Positions 53,441 to 63,272 of a stretch of 64,000 nucleotides of DNA are shown in pieces; positions within the stretch are counted from its first letter, which is position 1, and each line of letters starts with the position of its first letter. This stretch comes from Campylobacter curvus (GTDB lineage Bacteria; Campylobacterota; Campylobacteria; Campylobacterales; Campylobacteraceae). Both the position numbers and the translations under genes were made by a program. The notes beneath the pieces were generated by a model. The model made no database searches. It was not told where the DNA came from and saw nothing but the letters and a program-made list of their open reading frames with translations. The stretch spans positions 1,116,001-1,180,000 of the forward strand of contig NZ_CP053826.1 of the NCBI RefSeq assembly GCF_013372125.1, written 5' to 3'.

Positions 53441-54611
53441 TTTTTACTCCAAAATTTATAAATTTAAACACATGCACCATATTAAAGGCCACAAGCAAAA
53501 CACTGGCAAAAAGTAGCACCAGCGCACCGTAAGTAAAACCAAAAGCATAAGCCGCCAACGCCAAAGTATTAAGGCTAAGGGCTATATAAGTAGGTCTTTT
53601 AACTATCATATCATCAAGCAGCGGCACCTTGGCCTTGCCTACAAACGGCGCTACGTAATGATACCAGATCAAAAACGGCGCTATCTTATAAAGATGAGCC
53701 GTGATAAAAGCGTATAAAAAGCCAAACATCAGAAAAAATACCGCGATGTCATTTAAGCTAAGGCCGCTAAAGACGCAAAACACTACGAATGAAGCCAGCG
53801 ATAAAAATATATTTAAATTCCAATAATCATAAGCCTTTCGCACACGCTTTTTGAGTATCAAAAAGGCCTCCGCCACAAAGCATAAGATCGCCGCTAAAAA
53901 TGCCATCAAAGCAAAATTTAGCCCAAAATATAGCAACACCCCACCCAAAAGATAAAACGCCAAAGAGGCCTTGCTGAGGGTAAATTTCAGATCGTGAGCC
54001 AGTGCAAACATCGGCAAAAGCACGCTTGCGACTCCAACAACGATAAAAAACACGAACCCAAGCACGAAATAGATATGATAATGAAGCGTGAGCTCAAAAT
54101 CCATACTAAATGCACCGGAAAATATCATCAAAAGGCAAAACCCAAGCGAAATTCCAACGATTAAAAACACCGACGAGATCAGCAAAGCAAACGCTGCAAA
54201 ACTCTTTTTCTCATTTTTGACGAAGCTCGCAAAATAAGTAACGGCAAAAAGCAGCAAAGATAAAAATAAAAGCGAGCCGCCAGCATGCAGTAGCCCTACT
54301 TTATCAAAGATCATGCCCGCACTCATCAGTAAAATTCCAAGTGCATAGACAAAAAGATTAGTAAATGCGCCTCGTATCGTAGAAAACGACTTTTCAAGGA
54401 TGACTGACGTGAGCTGATAGAGCGCACCGATGATGATGCTCATCACAAAGCCCACGAAATAAATATGTAAAAATCCGGCCGTTTGAAACGAAGTGACGGC
54501 ACTAAAATCGGCCTTTAAAAATGCAAAAAGGCTAAGGATCAAAAATAAGATCCCGACGATAAAATATCCGCCCACCAGCCTAAACGGCGGCGCAAAGGTG
54601 TTTAAAAGCAT
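53430..54611 (-). CDS. Multi-helix membrane protein, NnrS/haem-copper-oxidase-I-like
   Basis: 393 aa, about 12 membrane helices and very few charged residues. Histidines within helices, notably FLHIYFVGFVMSII, LHYHIYFVLGFVFF, ALAHDL and HLYKIAPFLIWYHYV, resemble the haem/copper-ligand layout of NnrS or stripped-down oxidase subunit I proteins. There is no catalytic partner subunit nearby. The family name is uncertain; a role in nitric oxide or metal stress is inferred from the DUF59 and DUF2249 neighbours. Confidence 0.55.
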   Translation of the reverse strand: MLLNTFAPPFRLVGGYFIVGILFLILSLFAFLKADFSAVTSFQTAGFLHIYFVGFVMSIIIGALYQLTSVILEKSFSTIRGAFTNLFVYALGILLMSAGMIFDKVGLLHAGGSLLFLSLLLFAVTYFASFVKNEKKSFAAFALLISSVFLIVGISLGFCLLMIFSGAFSMDFELTLHYHIYFVLGFVFFIVVGVASVLLPMFALAHDLKFTLSKASLAFYLLGGVLLYFGLNFALMAFLAAILCFVAEAFLILKKRVRKAYDYWNLNIFLSLASFVVFCVFSGLSLNDIAVFFLMFGFLYAFITAHLYKIAPFLIWYHYVAPFVGKAKVPLLDDMIVKRPTYIALSLNTLALAAYAFGFTYGALVLLFASVLLVAFNMVHVFKFINFGVKNEG

Positions 54612-54619
54612 ATTTTATC

Positions 54620-54958
54620 TTAATGGCAGGTCTTATCGAAGTTAAACCCGTCAAGGCTCGCGCCATCTTTTAGGCTAAACGTGAGACGCACTTGCTCGCC
54701 GTCTAAATTTTCTCGTTCGATATTGAAATTTGGCTCTATTTTTGGGATCAGACCGACCGGGTATTTGTGATTTATCATGATGATTTTGGTATTTTTATCG
54801 GCAAATTTCAGTGCCACCATCGCATTTACCATTGGCTCGGGCGGAACGCAAGGGCGCGAATCAAAACCGATATAAGAGATTCCGCCCTCGCTCTTTTTAT
54901 AAAACGGCACCGTAGCGCCCTCAGCATCAAAGCTCTGCCAACCTTCAAACATATTCAT
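54620..54958 (-). CDS. DUF2249-like protein
   Basis: 112 aa. The core FDSRPCVPPEPMVNAMVAL followed by TKIIMINHKYPVGLIPKI fits DUF2249 (TusA-like fold, LDxRxLPPPEP pattern and His-x-Pro segment). Such proteins occur with haemerythrin-like, NnrS and DUF59 genes in nitrogen-oxide metabolism; biochemistry is not settled. First gene of the trio, with its own spacer of 84 bp toward msrAB. Confidence 0.7.
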   Translation of the reverse strand: MNMFEGWQSFDAEGATVPFYKKSEGGISYIGFDSRPCVPPEPMVNAMVALKFADKNTKIIMINHKYPVGLIPKIEPNFNIERENLDGEQVRLTFSLKDGASLDGFNFDKTCH

Positions 54959-55042
54959 ACTCTCTCCTTTAAAATTTAATTAGGAGGATTATACTCTTAG
55001 ATATATATGCTATCCTTGATTTGACTCAACAAAGCCTAAATT

Positions 55043-56089
55043 TTACTTCACATACGGGATATATTCGCCGTATCCCAGCTTTTGCATATCCTCAAGCGGG
55101 ATAAATTTAAGACTCGCACCGTTTATGCAGTATCTAAGCCCGCCACGTTCGCCCGGACCGTCGTCAAATACATGCCCCAAATGCGAATCACTTATCTTTG
55201 AAGTGACCTCGACTCTTGACATGCCGTGACTGTTATCCTGCTCGTATTTTAGCGCATCGGCGGTTATTGGCTTTGTGAAGCTCGGCCAGCCGCATCCCGC
55301 ATCATATTTATCAGAGCTCGAAAATAGCGGCTTTCCGCTCACGACATCGACATAGATGCCGCGCTCTTCAAATTTATCATACTTGCTGCTAAACGGGCGC
55401 TCGGTAGCCTTTTCCTGAGTCACGGCATACTGCTCGTCCGTTAGCTTCTCTTTTAGTTCGCTTTTGCTTGGCATTTTAAATTTCTCATCGTCATAAAGCG
55501 GCTTTTTGGCTAAATTTAGATCGATATGGCAGTATCCAAATGGATTTTTATCAAGGTAGTCTTGATGATACTCCTCGGCCAAGACGAAATTTTTAAGCGG
55601 AGCGACCTCGACTGCGATCTTGTCTTTAAATTTACTCTGCTCAAACCTCATAAACGCCTCTATCACAGGTAGATCCTGCGCATCGACATAGTATATCCCG
55701 GTCCTATACTGGCGCCCGATGTCATTGCCTTGCTTATTGACCGAAGTCGGGTCTATAACGCGAAAATAATGCGCCAAAATTTCAGCCAGATCTATGCGAT
55801 TAGCGTCATATTTTATATGTAGCGTCTCGGCGTGATCCGTCGCGTCTATCTCGTGATAGCTAGTCTTATCGCTCTTTCCGTTTGCGTATCCTACGCTCGT
55901 TTGCTCGATGCCGGCGATCTTTTTAAAATAGCCTTCCATACCCCAAAAGCAACCGCCCGCCAAATAAATATCTTTTAAATTTTTTTGTGCCATCAAAGGT
56001 CCTTTTATCTCGTTTTGTGCGTTCGCAAATCCGACTGCCAGCATTATAGTCGCAGCAAATCCTAAAAATATTTTAAGCATTTTTGTCAT
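55043..56089 (-). CDS. msrAB: Exported MsrA-MsrB methionine sulfoxide reductase fusion
   Basis: 348 aa. Signal peptide about 1-24 ([21 protein letters not shown]). MsrA domain with nucleophile in [12 protein letters not shown], then TSVGYANG and [10 protein letters not shown]. MsrB domain at about 215-345: [38 protein letters not shown], and the catalytic Cys in [10 protein letters not shown]. The two CxxC zinc pairs of many MsrB proteins are missing, so this is the zinc-free form. Repairs both S- and R-methionine sulfoxides in periplasmic proteins. Confidence 0.95.
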   Translation of the reverse strand: MTKMLKIFLGFAATIMLAVGFANAQNEIKGPLMAQKNLKDIYLAGGCFWGMEGYFKKIAGIEQTSVGYANGKSDKTSYHEIDATDHAETLHIKYDANRIDLAEILAHYFRVIDPTSVNKQGNDIGRQYRTGIYYVDAQDLPVIEAFMRFEQSKFKDKIAVEVAPLKNFVLAEEYHQDYLDKNPFGYCHIDLNLAKKPLYDDEKFKMPSKSELKEKLTDEQYAVTQEKATERPFSSKYDKFEERGIYVDVVSGKPLFSSSDKYDAGCGWPSFTKPITADALKYEQDNSHGMSRVEVTSKISDSHLGHVFDDGPGERGGLRYCINGASLKFIPLEDMQKLGYGEYIPYVK

Positions 56090-56115
56090 TTTAGCTCCTT
56101 TTTAAATTTTCAAGA

Positions 56116-56121
56116 ATTATA
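56116..56121 (-). promoter_or_regulatory. -10 box of msrAB
   Basis: TATAAT on the minus strand, 27 bp before the start codon; AAGGAG follows as ribosome site. Confidence 0.6.
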
Positions 56122-56249
56122 ATAAATTTAAAGTTAGCCAGTGTGAAGTGAGTCAAGGCGAAATTCACTCCCGATTTCATACCTTTGCATCTAAAAATTT
56201 ATAAAATGCGCTTCGATATCTCTTGCTTCCGCTAGGTATTCAAACTATA

Positions 56250-56447
56250 GATTAAAAAATTATTGTTGCCCTTAAACGAACGCTTCGCAAATCTTACTCG
56301 CTCCGCAAGGCGCCAAACGTATAGCACGATTTTAGCAGTCAGCCTTATGGCTTCCTTTAAAATCGGCGGCGATAGCGTCGCTTCATAAGATTTGACTACG
56401 CTATAACGTTTAAAATTTTAGAAATCAACACTTTTTAAAACAGAGCC
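56250..56447 (+). mobile_element. Palindromic terminal-repeat element, copy 5 (short type, left end worn)
   Basis: About 198 bp inside the 530-bp gap between purH and msrAB. Right end TAAAACAGAGCC is good; the left terminus has decayed and its boundary is estimated by alignment with copy 2. The stems are kept by compensating changes: CAAATCTTA/TAAGATTTG and CGATTTTA/TAAAATCG, where copy 2 has CAAACCTTG/CAAGGTTTG and CGATTTTC/GAAAATCG. The rest of the gap holds the msrAB promoter and the purH terminator. Confidence 0.82.
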
Positions 56448-56585
56448 TAAAATTTTTACGCTACCCCTCTCTGTCAAAACGTCGTCATCTCTACTAATTT
56501 TTAATCTTGCAAAGTCCAAATTTATCGTCAATAAATACCGTCCAGGGCAACTCTTACAGGAGAATTTATACTACGAAAGTAAAAT

Positions 56586-56611
56586 TTGGCAAAGCAAAGG
56601 CGCTTTGCCAA
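56586..56611 (-). terminator. purH terminator
   Basis: TTGGCAAAG (56586-56594) and CTTTGCCAA (56603-56611), 9-bp perfect stem with 8-nt loop, 8 bp after the purH stop and followed by ATTTTAC on the minus strand. Confidence 0.7.
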
Positions 56612-56619
56612 GTGAAATT

Positions 56620-58152
56620 TCAGTGCAAAAAGTGGCGGACACCGGTGAAATAAAGCGACATGCCGTGTTCGTTCGCCGCCTCTATGACCTCATCGTCGCG
56701 GATGCTACCACCCGGCTCTATTACGCATTTCACGCCCACTTTGCTCGCTATATCGACACTGTCTCTAAACGGGAAGAACGCCTCGCTAGCAAGCACGCAG
56801 CCATGTAGATCGAGATCGAGCTCTTTTGCCTTCGCTACGGCCGCACGCGCCGCATCGACGCGAGATGTCATACCCATGCCGATAGCCACCATCGCGCCGT
56901 CTTTTACATAAACAACGCAGTTGCTCTTCGTAAGGGCGGCGACCTTCCAAGCGATCTGTGCGTCTTTTAGCTGATTTTCATTCGCATGCTTTTTACTCAT
57001 TTGCTTCATATTTTTAAGCTCGTCATCATTCACCACGTCTCGCTCTTGGAAAACGAACCCGCCGTCAATGTGTTTGAAGTCAAACCTATCCCCTGCGCGC
57101 ACCAAAAATTTATTATCTTGGGTGAAAATTTTGATGCGTTTTTTATTTTCAAATACCGCCAAAGCATCGTCGTCTACGTTTGCAGCGATTATGACCTCGA
57201 CGTAAATTTCATTTATCTTACGTGCTAATGCCCTATCTAGCGTGCCGTTTATAGCGACCACTCCGCCGTAGGCCGAGATAGGATCGCATTTTAGCGCCTC
57301 CACGTAGCTCTCAAGCAGGCTGTCTTTTACGGCTAGACCGCAAGGGTTGGAGTGTTTTACGATCGCCACGACCGGGGCGTTTTCAAAGCTGGTAGCCAGC
57401 ATGACAGCGCCGTTTATATCGGTCATGTTGTTAAAGCTGGCTTCGCCTTTGAGCGCTCTAAAGTTGTTCGTGAAAAAATATTCGAATTCATAAAGCGCGC
57501 CTTTTTGGTGCGGGTTTTCGCCATATCTCGTGTCAAAGACTTTATTTCCAAAGATAAATCTAGCATCGCCAAACCCGCCTTTAAATCGCTCGTTCATATA
57601 GTTTGCGATCGTCGCATCGTAGCTTGCCGTGTGCTCGTAGGCCTTTATCATCAAATTTCTGCGAAATTCAAGATCGTCAGTCCCCTCTTTTAAGCGCTGC
57701 AAAATTTCATCATAATCAAGCACGCTGGTAACTATCAAAACGTCTTTGAAATTTTTAGCTGCAGAGCGCACCATCGCAGGACCGCCGATGTCGATGTTCT
57801 CGATGATCTCATCAAATTCATCCGTACGGATCGTGGTCTCTTTGAAAGGATATAAATTTACGCAGACAAGGTCTATACCCTCTATGCCAAACTCTTTTGC
57901 CTGTGCGACGTGGCTCGCGTCGTCTCGTTTATATAAAATTCCTCCGTGGATCTTTGGATGCAGGGTCTTTACCCTGCCCTCAAACATCTCCGGGCTTTGC
58001 GTGATCTGGGCTACTTCGACCGCTTTCACGCCGTTTTCGTTTAAAATTTTATACGTCCCGCCGGTCGAGACGATCTGCCAGCCTAGCTGCTCCAGCCCCT
58101 TGGCAAACTCTACCACACCCTCTTTGTCGCTCACGCTGATCAACGCTCTCAT
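56620..58152 (-). CDS. purH: Bifunctional AICAR transformylase / IMP cyclohydrolase
   Basis: 510 aa. Last two steps of IMP synthesis. N-terminal MGS-like cyclohydrolase domain ([48 protein letters not shown]). C-terminal AICARFT domain: [28 protein letters not shown] with catalytic Lys-His, [20 protein letters not shown], and ending [20 protein letters not shown]. Full length. In C. jejuni also near purL. Confidence 0.97.
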   Translation of the reverse strand: MRALISVSDKEGVVEFAKGLEQLGWQIVSTGGTYKILNENGVKAVEVAQITQSPEMFEGRVKTLHPKIHGGILYKRDDASHVAQAKEFGIEGIDLVCVNLYPFKETTIRTDEFDEIIENIDIGGPAMVRSAAKNFKDVLIVTSVLDYDEILQRLKEGTDDLEFRRNLMIKAYEHTASYDATIANYMNERFKGGFGDARFIFGNKVFDTRYGENPHQKGALYEFEYFFTNNFRALKGEASFNNMTDINGAVMLATSFENAPVVAIVKHSNPCGLAVKDSLLESYVEALKCDPISAYGGVVAINGTLDRALARKINEIYVEVIIAANVDDDALAVFENKKRIKIFTQDNKFLVRAGDRFDFKHIDGGFVFQERDVVNDDELKNMKQMSKKHANENQLKDAQIAWKVAALTKSNCVVYVKDGAMVAIGMGMTSRVDAARAAVAKAKELDLDLHGCVLASEAFFPFRDSVDIASKVGVKCVIEPGGSIRDDEVIEAANEHGMSLYFTGVRHFLH

Positions 58153-58232
58153 TTTAGCTCCTTTAAATTTTACTTAGCCCATATCAAAATATAGTATCGT
58201 TTCATGAAATTTAACTTCTAAAGTTTAAACTC

Positions 58233-59018
58233 CTATGCGTTTTCACGCTCCTTTATACTTTCGTAAGCCTCGTTTATCTCTTGCAGTTTTTTAGTCGATT
58301 TTTCTATGACCTCTTCGCTCTCGCCGCGTCCCATGAGGATATCCGGATGATACTGACGCACCAGCTCGCGGTATCTTTTCTTGACCTCGCTGAATTTAGC
58401 CGTTTTAGGTAAGCCCAAAACTTCGCAAGGATCTTTTTTGGCTTCAAAGCCAGAGCTTGCTCCGCTTTGCCCCTGATAACTTTGTCGTCCGTAGCCGCCT
58501 GAGAACCTCTGCCTGGCACCGTAAAAAATCTCAAACTGCATTATTATTTGATTTAGCATCTGCCTACTAAGCCCAAGCCCGTCCGAGATGTCCTCGATGA
58601 CCTTACGCTCAGCGGCGCTGAAACTACCGTCTATATAAGCTAAATTTAGAAAAAACGTGATACGAGCGGCTGAAATTTGAGCGTCTAGATTTAGCGCTAT
58701 TCGGTAATTTCTCGCAAGCTCGTAGGCATTTGAGATATTTTCTTTTTCTATATTGTAAATTCTCTTTAGCTCGTCGCGCTGATCCCTTGAGCCTTGGATC
58801 TTGAGCGTAAGATCATCGAGCGTCTCGCTAATCAGCCTTGCTTCAAGCTCATTCACGCGCCCGTCGCCCTTTGCGACCTTGGCTAGAAGCGCGACTAAAA
58901 ATTTAGCCTCCTCAAAGCCCAGCGTCCTTTGCCTGCCAAAATTTACGCCGCCTTTAAACGAGTTAAAGAACAAATAAATCGCTAAAAAAATGATGATATA
59001 AAATAAAAATGAACCCAT
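58233..59018 (-). CDS. DjlA-like membrane-anchored DnaJ protein
   Basis: 261 aa from ATG 59018 (an in-frame GTG 9 bp earlier overlaps the protease stop). N-terminal membrane helix (FLFYIIIFLAIYLFF), TerB-like helical domain at about 35-150 (FLVALLAKVAKGDGRVNELEA, AERKVIEDISDGLGLS), and C-terminal J domain at about 195-261 with HPD in VRQYHPDILMG. Stimulates DnaK at the membrane; envelope-stress link in E. coli DjlA. Follows the Clp-fold protease gene after 2 bp. Confidence 0.88.
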   Translation of the reverse strand: MGSFLFYIIIFLAIYLFFNSFKGGVNFGRQRTLGFEEAKFLVALLAKVAKGDGRVNELEARLISETLDDLTLKIQGSRDQRDELKRIYNIEKENISNAYELARNYRIALNLDAQISAARITFFLNLAYIDGSFSAAERKVIEDISDGLGLSRQMLNQIIMQFEIFYGARQRFSGGYGRQSYQGQSGASSGFEAKKDPCEVLGLPKTAKFSEVKKRYRELVRQYHPDILMGRGESEEVIEKSTKKLQEINEAYESIKERENA

Positions 59019-59020
59019 TT

Positions 59021-60085
59021 TTACCACAAATGATATATCGTATTTTTGATCCTGCCACCGACGAGCTCATTTTTGCGCCATGAGCTCTCGTCGTTCATCA
59101 CGTTCCAGCGGCGCTCGTCAGGGCGGTAAAACCAGTCTTTATCGATCTGATAATAAATCTGCTTGCCGTCAGTTTCGATGATGTTTGCGATGTTGTTATC
59201 ATGATAGCTGTTCTCGTCGTAGTCCGTGAATGCACGCTGCCCCATCTCGGAGTAAAGGAGCGTGAGCTCTTGAAGCATCTCATTTAGATCGTCATCCATC
59301 TTTTTGACATGAAGCCCGATCTCCTCGGCCTCGCGAAAGAGTATCGGATACTCGTGCGCAGGATAGTCACCGTTTAATCTCTCTGAAATTTCTTGGATCT
59401 TCTCATCGTCGCTTATGTGATAGCGCAAAAGCTCGCGGCAAATTTTAAGCGAAAGCGAGCTGGCGCGATCGACCGCACCAAATACGAGCGGATGGATGTA
59501 TTCGTAAAGCGAGTTATAAGGGTTCGTGTCGCGCGGCCTGTCCTTGTCTTGCTCCTTCCAGAGCTTCACGACGCGACTTAGCTCGTCCATCGAGACGCTC
59601 ACCAGCTCATTGCCTTTGTTCGTCGGGCTTAGCTCATGTTTTAGCGATGTATCCACCGGCGTTAGATACGCGAGCGGCCCCATCACGATCTCGTTTGCCC
59701 CCAAAGCCATCATAGTCGCCGCAGAAGCGCAGTTCGCCGGCACTAAGGCGGTCAGATTTTTACAATAATTTCTCAAGGTTGAGATGATACGAAGACTGGC
59801 TATACCGCTACCGCCATCACTTTTGATAAATAAAAACGCGTTGTCTATCTTTTTACCCTTTAGAATTTCATACATCGCGCTTGCGTCGTTCCCGCAGACG
59901 CTGCCCGCGTTTGAGTTGTAGTAAGTGATGAACGTGCCGCCTAGCTTTTGTTGCACCTTTTTTATGAGCGCTTGCGTCTCGTCAAATAGTATAGGGGGCT
60001 TCGCGACGCCTTTTTGCTGGTTCGTGCGGTGTTCGCCATCTTTGCCTTCATCCGTTTTTTTACTCAATGCATCGAGCAGACTCAT
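59021..60085 (-). CDS. SDH/SppA-like Clp-fold serine protease
   Basis: 354 aa. Cytosolic, no signal peptide. ClpP/crotonase core at about 65-190: FITYYNSNAGSV, NAFLFIKSDGGSGIASLR, and nucleophile Ser in CASAATMMALGANEIVMGP, followed by LAYLTPVDTSL. This pattern matches the SDH_sah family (serine dehydrogenase proteinases). The C-terminal third (KIQEISERLNGDYPAHEYPI) is also typical. Paired with the DnaJ-type gene at 58233, which suggests protein quality control. Confidence 0.75.
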   Translation of the reverse strand: MSLLDALSKKTDEGKDGEHRTNQQKGVAKPPILFDETQALIKKVQQKLGGTFITYYNSNAGSVCGNDASAMYEILKGKKIDNAFLFIKSDGGSGIASLRIISTLRNYCKNLTALVPANCASAATMMALGANEIVMGPLAYLTPVDTSLKHELSPTNKGNELVSVSMDELSRVVKLWKEQDKDRPRDTNPYNSLYEYIHPLVFGAVDRASSLSLKICRELLRYHISDDEKIQEISERLNGDYPAHEYPILFREAEEIGLHVKKMDDDLNEMLQELTLLYSEMGQRAFTDYDENSYHDNNIANIIETDGKQIYYQIDKDWFYRPDERRWNVMNDESSWRKNELVGGRIKNTIYHLW

Positions 60086-60102
60086 AAAATCTCCTTTAAA
60101 TT

Positions 60103-62292
60103 TCAGTCTTCTTGTTTGATTATGTTTGCAAATTCGTTAAAATAAATCTCGCTGATCTGGCTTAAATTTTCATCGATCTCGTTTAGTCTAAAATTATCCC
60201 CGCCCGTTACGCCGATCTTTTCAAATTTCACGCCAAATTTCGTCGCCAGCTCGCTAAATTTAGCCTCGTCTTTTACACCCACGAGCGCACGTGAAAAGCT
60301 CTCGTCAAAGATGAAATTTGCCTGCGCTACGTCAAATTTACACTCCGCACCGATGCCGCTTATGCACGCCATTTTGGCTAGGCTCATCGCCACACCGCCC
60401 ACGCCGACCGAGTTTGCAAACTCCAAAACGCCCACCTTATTCGCCGCGATGATGAGCTCCCAAAGCGCGCGCTCCTTTTTGTAGTCTATCTCGCTAAGAG
60501 TGCCGCCGACCACGTCAAAAAGGGCTTTGGCGTAAAGTGAGGCGGCAAATTCTCCCTTCGTCTCGCCCAGCAGATATATCGCCGTGCCCGCTCTGCCAAA
60601 GACACTCTTTAAATTTGCGCGCGCATCGTCATTTACGCCCACACTCACGATCGCCGGAGTCGGATAGACGCTCACGCCGTCCGTATCGTTGTAAAGGCTC
60701 ACGTTACCACTCACGACAGGTGTGTTTAGCTCGCGGCAGGCTTCTTTTATGCCCTCGCAGCCCTGCGCGAACTGCCACATGACCTCTGGATTTTGCGGGT
60801 TGCCGTAGTTTAGGCAGTCTGTGATCGCTAGCGGCATCGCCCCGCTCATCGCGACCTTGCGTCCGGCAGCCGCGACCGCACGAGCCGCGCCGATCTTTGG
60901 ACTCACGAAATTTGCGCGCGGATCGCACTGAGCCGCCATGGCTAGGGCTTTACCAGTCTCTTTGATACGGATGACCGCTGCGCCCAAATATCCCGGCTGT
61001 TTGATCGTATTTGTCTGGATATTTGCGTCGTATTGATCGTAAATGAGGGCTTTATTTAAAATTTCAGGCTCGCGTAGGAGCTTAAAAAACGCCGTTTTGT
61101 TGTCGATGTCTTTTGGAATTTGTAGATTTTTGATTTCATCAAGATATTTTGGTCGCGCGGTAGGTCGGTCGAGCACGGGAGCAGCCTCAGAGAGCGGCTT
61201 TATAGGGATCTGTCCCACCAGCTCGCCATGCCAATAAAGCTGCATCTGCCCGCTGTCAGTCACCTCACCGATGACCTCGGCGTCAAGGTCCCATTTTTTA
61301 AAGATTTCAAGCACCTTTTGCTCGCAGCCCTTTTTAGCGCAGATGAGCATGCGCTCCTGACTCTCGCTTAGCATGAGCTCATACGGGCTCATACCCTCCT
61401 CGCGCATCGGGACGCGGTCAAGCTGCATCTTCATGCCGCTACCGCTGCGCCCCGCCATCTCAAAGCTCGAGCTCGTTAGCCCCGCCGCGCCCATGTCCTG
61501 AATGCCGACGATGTAGTCTTTTTTAAATAGCTCCAAGCACGCCTCCATCAGCAACTTTTCGGCAAAAGGATCGCCCACTTGCACGGTCGGGCGCAAGGAT
61601 TTGTTCGCGTCGTTAAAGCTATCGCTCGCCATCACAGCCCCGCCAAGCCCGTCGCGACCGGTCTTTGAGCCCACGTATATCACGGGATTGCCAATGCCTT
61701 CGGCCTTGCCGTAGAAAATTTCATCGCTTTTTACAAGACCTAGCGCAAAGGCATTTACCAAGATGTTGCCGTTAAAGCTCGCGTCAAAGGTCGTCTCGCC
61801 GCCCACGGTCGGGATACCCATGCAGTTGCCGTAGTGCCCGATGCCAGCAACCGCGCCTTTTAGCAAATATCGCTGTTTGCGCGCATTCTCGCTATCTCCG
61901 CGCACCTCGCCAAAGCGCAGCGAGTTCATATTCGCCACCACGCGCGCCCCCATCGTGAAAACGTCGCGCAGTATACCGCCCACGCCTGTGGCGGCACCTT
62001 GAAAGGGCTCGATGAAGCTTGGGTGATTGTGACTCTCCATCTTAAACACCGCCGCGACTCCGCCGCCAACATCGATGACGCCGGCGTTCTCGCCCGGTCC
62101 TTGGATCACCCACGGCGCTTTGGTCGGGAAGCCGTTTAGGTATTTTTTGCTCGATTTGTAGCTGCAATGCTCGCTCCACATCGCCGAAAATATGCCAAGT
62201 TCAAGTAAATTTGGCTCGCGCCCTAAAATCTTTAAAATTTCTTCATACTCTTGCTCGCTGATCTTGTGCGCTTTTATCGTCGCTTTGTCCAT
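60103..62292 (-). CDS. purL: Phosphoribosylformylglycinamidine synthase, small type
   Basis: 729 aa. ATP-dependent amidation of FGAR in purine synthesis. Small PurL that works with separate PurS and PurQ, not encoded in this window. Signatures: [45 protein letters not shown] with the catalytic His, [24 protein letters not shown] and [16 protein letters not shown]. Its ATG lies downstream of element copy 6. Confidence 0.97.
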   Translation of the reverse strand: MDKATIKAHKISEQEYEEILKILGREPNLLELGIFSAMWSEHCSYKSSKKYLNGFPTKAPWVIQGPGENAGVIDVGGGVAAVFKMESHNHPSFIEPFQGAATGVGGILRDVFTMGARVVANMNSLRFGEVRGDSENARKQRYLLKGAVAGIGHYGNCMGIPTVGGETTFDASFNGNILVNAFALGLVKSDEIFYGKAEGIGNPVIYVGSKTGRDGLGGAVMASDSFNDANKSLRPTVQVGDPFAEKLLMEACLELFKKDYIVGIQDMGAAGLTSSSFEMAGRSGSGMKMQLDRVPMREEGMSPYELMLSESQERMLICAKKGCEQKVLEIFKKWDLDAEVIGEVTDSGQMQLYWHGELVGQIPIKPLSEAAPVLDRPTARPKYLDEIKNLQIPKDIDNKTAFFKLLREPEILNKALIYDQYDANIQTNTIKQPGYLGAAVIRIKETGKALAMAAQCDPRANFVSPKIGAARAVAAAGRKVAMSGAMPLAITDCLNYGNPQNPEVMWQFAQGCEGIKEACRELNTPVVSGNVSLYNDTDGVSVYPTPAIVSVGVNDDARANLKSVFGRAGTAIYLLGETKGEFAASLYAKALFDVVGGTLSEIDYKKERALWELIIAANKVGVLEFANSVGVGGVAMSLAKMACISGIGAECKFDVAQANFIFDESFSRALVGVKDEAKFSELATKFGVKFEKIGVTGGDNFRLNEIDENLSQISEIYFNEFANIIKQED

Positions 62293-62410
62293 CTTTCGCC
62301 TTTGTAAAATTTTGCTTTATTTTACTTTAATCAGCATAAAAAGTTGATAAACTGCGAGCTGAATTTGCGGCTTAAAAAATGGTATAGCAAGAGAATTTAA
62401 AACGTTTTAT

Positions 62411-62550
62411 GGCTCTATGCTTTTCGATACTCCAAAACAAAGGCTTCACAAAGTGCGTAGCGTGAAGCGTCTTGAAAAGGGGAAAACGCAAGCAATAAAA
62501 TCGGCGGCGATAAGCTCGCTAATAAGGCTCGTATGTTTCAAACGCCACGC
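62411..62550 (+). mobile_element. Palindromic terminal-repeat element, copy 6 (decayed, long type)
   Basis: Begins GGCTCTATGC at 62411. Keeps GTGCGTAGC (about 62453) and TAAAATCGGCGGCGATAAGC (about 62496-62515) as in copies 1 and 3, then AATAAGG. The central ATATAGCACGATTT block and the right terminus are not found, so the right boundary is uncertain. It carries the stop codon of the 48-aa frame at 62519. Confidence 0.7.
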
Positions 62551-62665
62551 AGACGATATTTCTCAGCACTCGCTCTTGCTTTTTTAGATCATTGTTGATG
62601 ACCCTTTGTCTGAAATCTTCCAACATTGCCTCGGCTCTAACCTTGGCTAAATTTTCATCTTTCAT
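62519..62665 (-). CDS. Short 48-aa frame coupled to the lipoprotein gene, probably truncated by copy 6
   Basis: Reads [20 protein letters not shown], then RVINNDLKKQERVLRNIVC, and ends ETYEPY. The ATG overlaps the end of the lipoprotein gene (shared ATGAAAGATGA) in the style of coupled genes in this genome. The coding sequence runs into element copy 6, whose TAG (62519-62521) ends it. Charged and helical, no family recognised. Either a remnant of a longer gene or a naturally tiny protein with a changed tail. Confidence 0.5.
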   Translation of the reverse strand: MKDENLAKVRAEAMLEDFRQRVINNDLKKQERVLRNIVCVAFETYEPY

Positions 62666-63272
62666 GAAAAAATTTAAATTCTAAATTTGCAAGCTCACTC
62701 TCGCTCTTAAATTTAACCTCGCTTTGTATCAAAGTCGCGAAAAATTCACCGTTTTGTCCGATGTTATAGTTTGTCACGACTCTTGCGCCGATACTTTCGC
62801 CGATGTAAAACGCCATGCACAAGGGCTTATCCGCGCTATAAACTATCGTCTCAAAGATACCGTTTCCAAACTCGTAAAATTTGACGCTTTTTGATCCGCC
62901 AAGGCGCATCATTTCATCTTCGTCGTTTAAATTTACGTCGCGGTCCAGCTCCAAATCGCGCACGATGACAAACTGTCCGCCGCTCATAAACATATCGCCG
63001 ATTTTTAGGGGTTTTGAGCCGTCCATTCTGGTGAGAGCAAAGCCGACCCTATCGCCGTCTTGCGGCTGATTGGGCGCATCTTGTGAGAAAAGTACGACCT
63101 GAGCGATATTGCCGTCATTTTCGAGATATTTTTCCCACTCTTCTTTTAGCGCCTGCTTGACCGCCTCGCTATCCATAAAGTCGCTTTTTGGCGCGCAGCC
63201 ACCGAGCAAAACCGTCGCAAGAGCGAGCACGTAAAATCTATTTGCCAAGGCAAAAATGGCTAAACATCTCAT
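62655..63272 (-). CDS. Predicted lipoprotein of unknown function
   Basis: 205 aa. Signal peptide with lipobox LLGGC (lipidated Cys near residue 26), then an alpha/beta domain ([44 protein letters not shown]). No family recognised. The ATG lies 35 bp inside mnmE with GGAG about 12 nt upstream; a TTG 24 bp later would give a shorter signal but has no ribosome site. Confidence 0.65.
   Translation of the reverse strand: MRCLAIFALANRFYVLALATVLLGGCAPKSDFMDSEAVKQALKEEWEKYLENDGNIAQVVLFSQDAPNQPQDGDRVGFALTRMDGSKPLKIGDMFMSGGQFVIVRDLELDRDVNLNDEDEMMRLGGSKSVKFYEFGNGIFETIVYSADKPLCMAFYIGESIGARVVTNYNIGQNGEFFATLIQSEVKFKSESELANLEFKFFHER

Noticed and set aside
5695-62550. CRISPR array interpretation of the repeats
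   Set aside because: Copies are tens of kb apart, differ in length and have no regular spacers; no cas genes are present.
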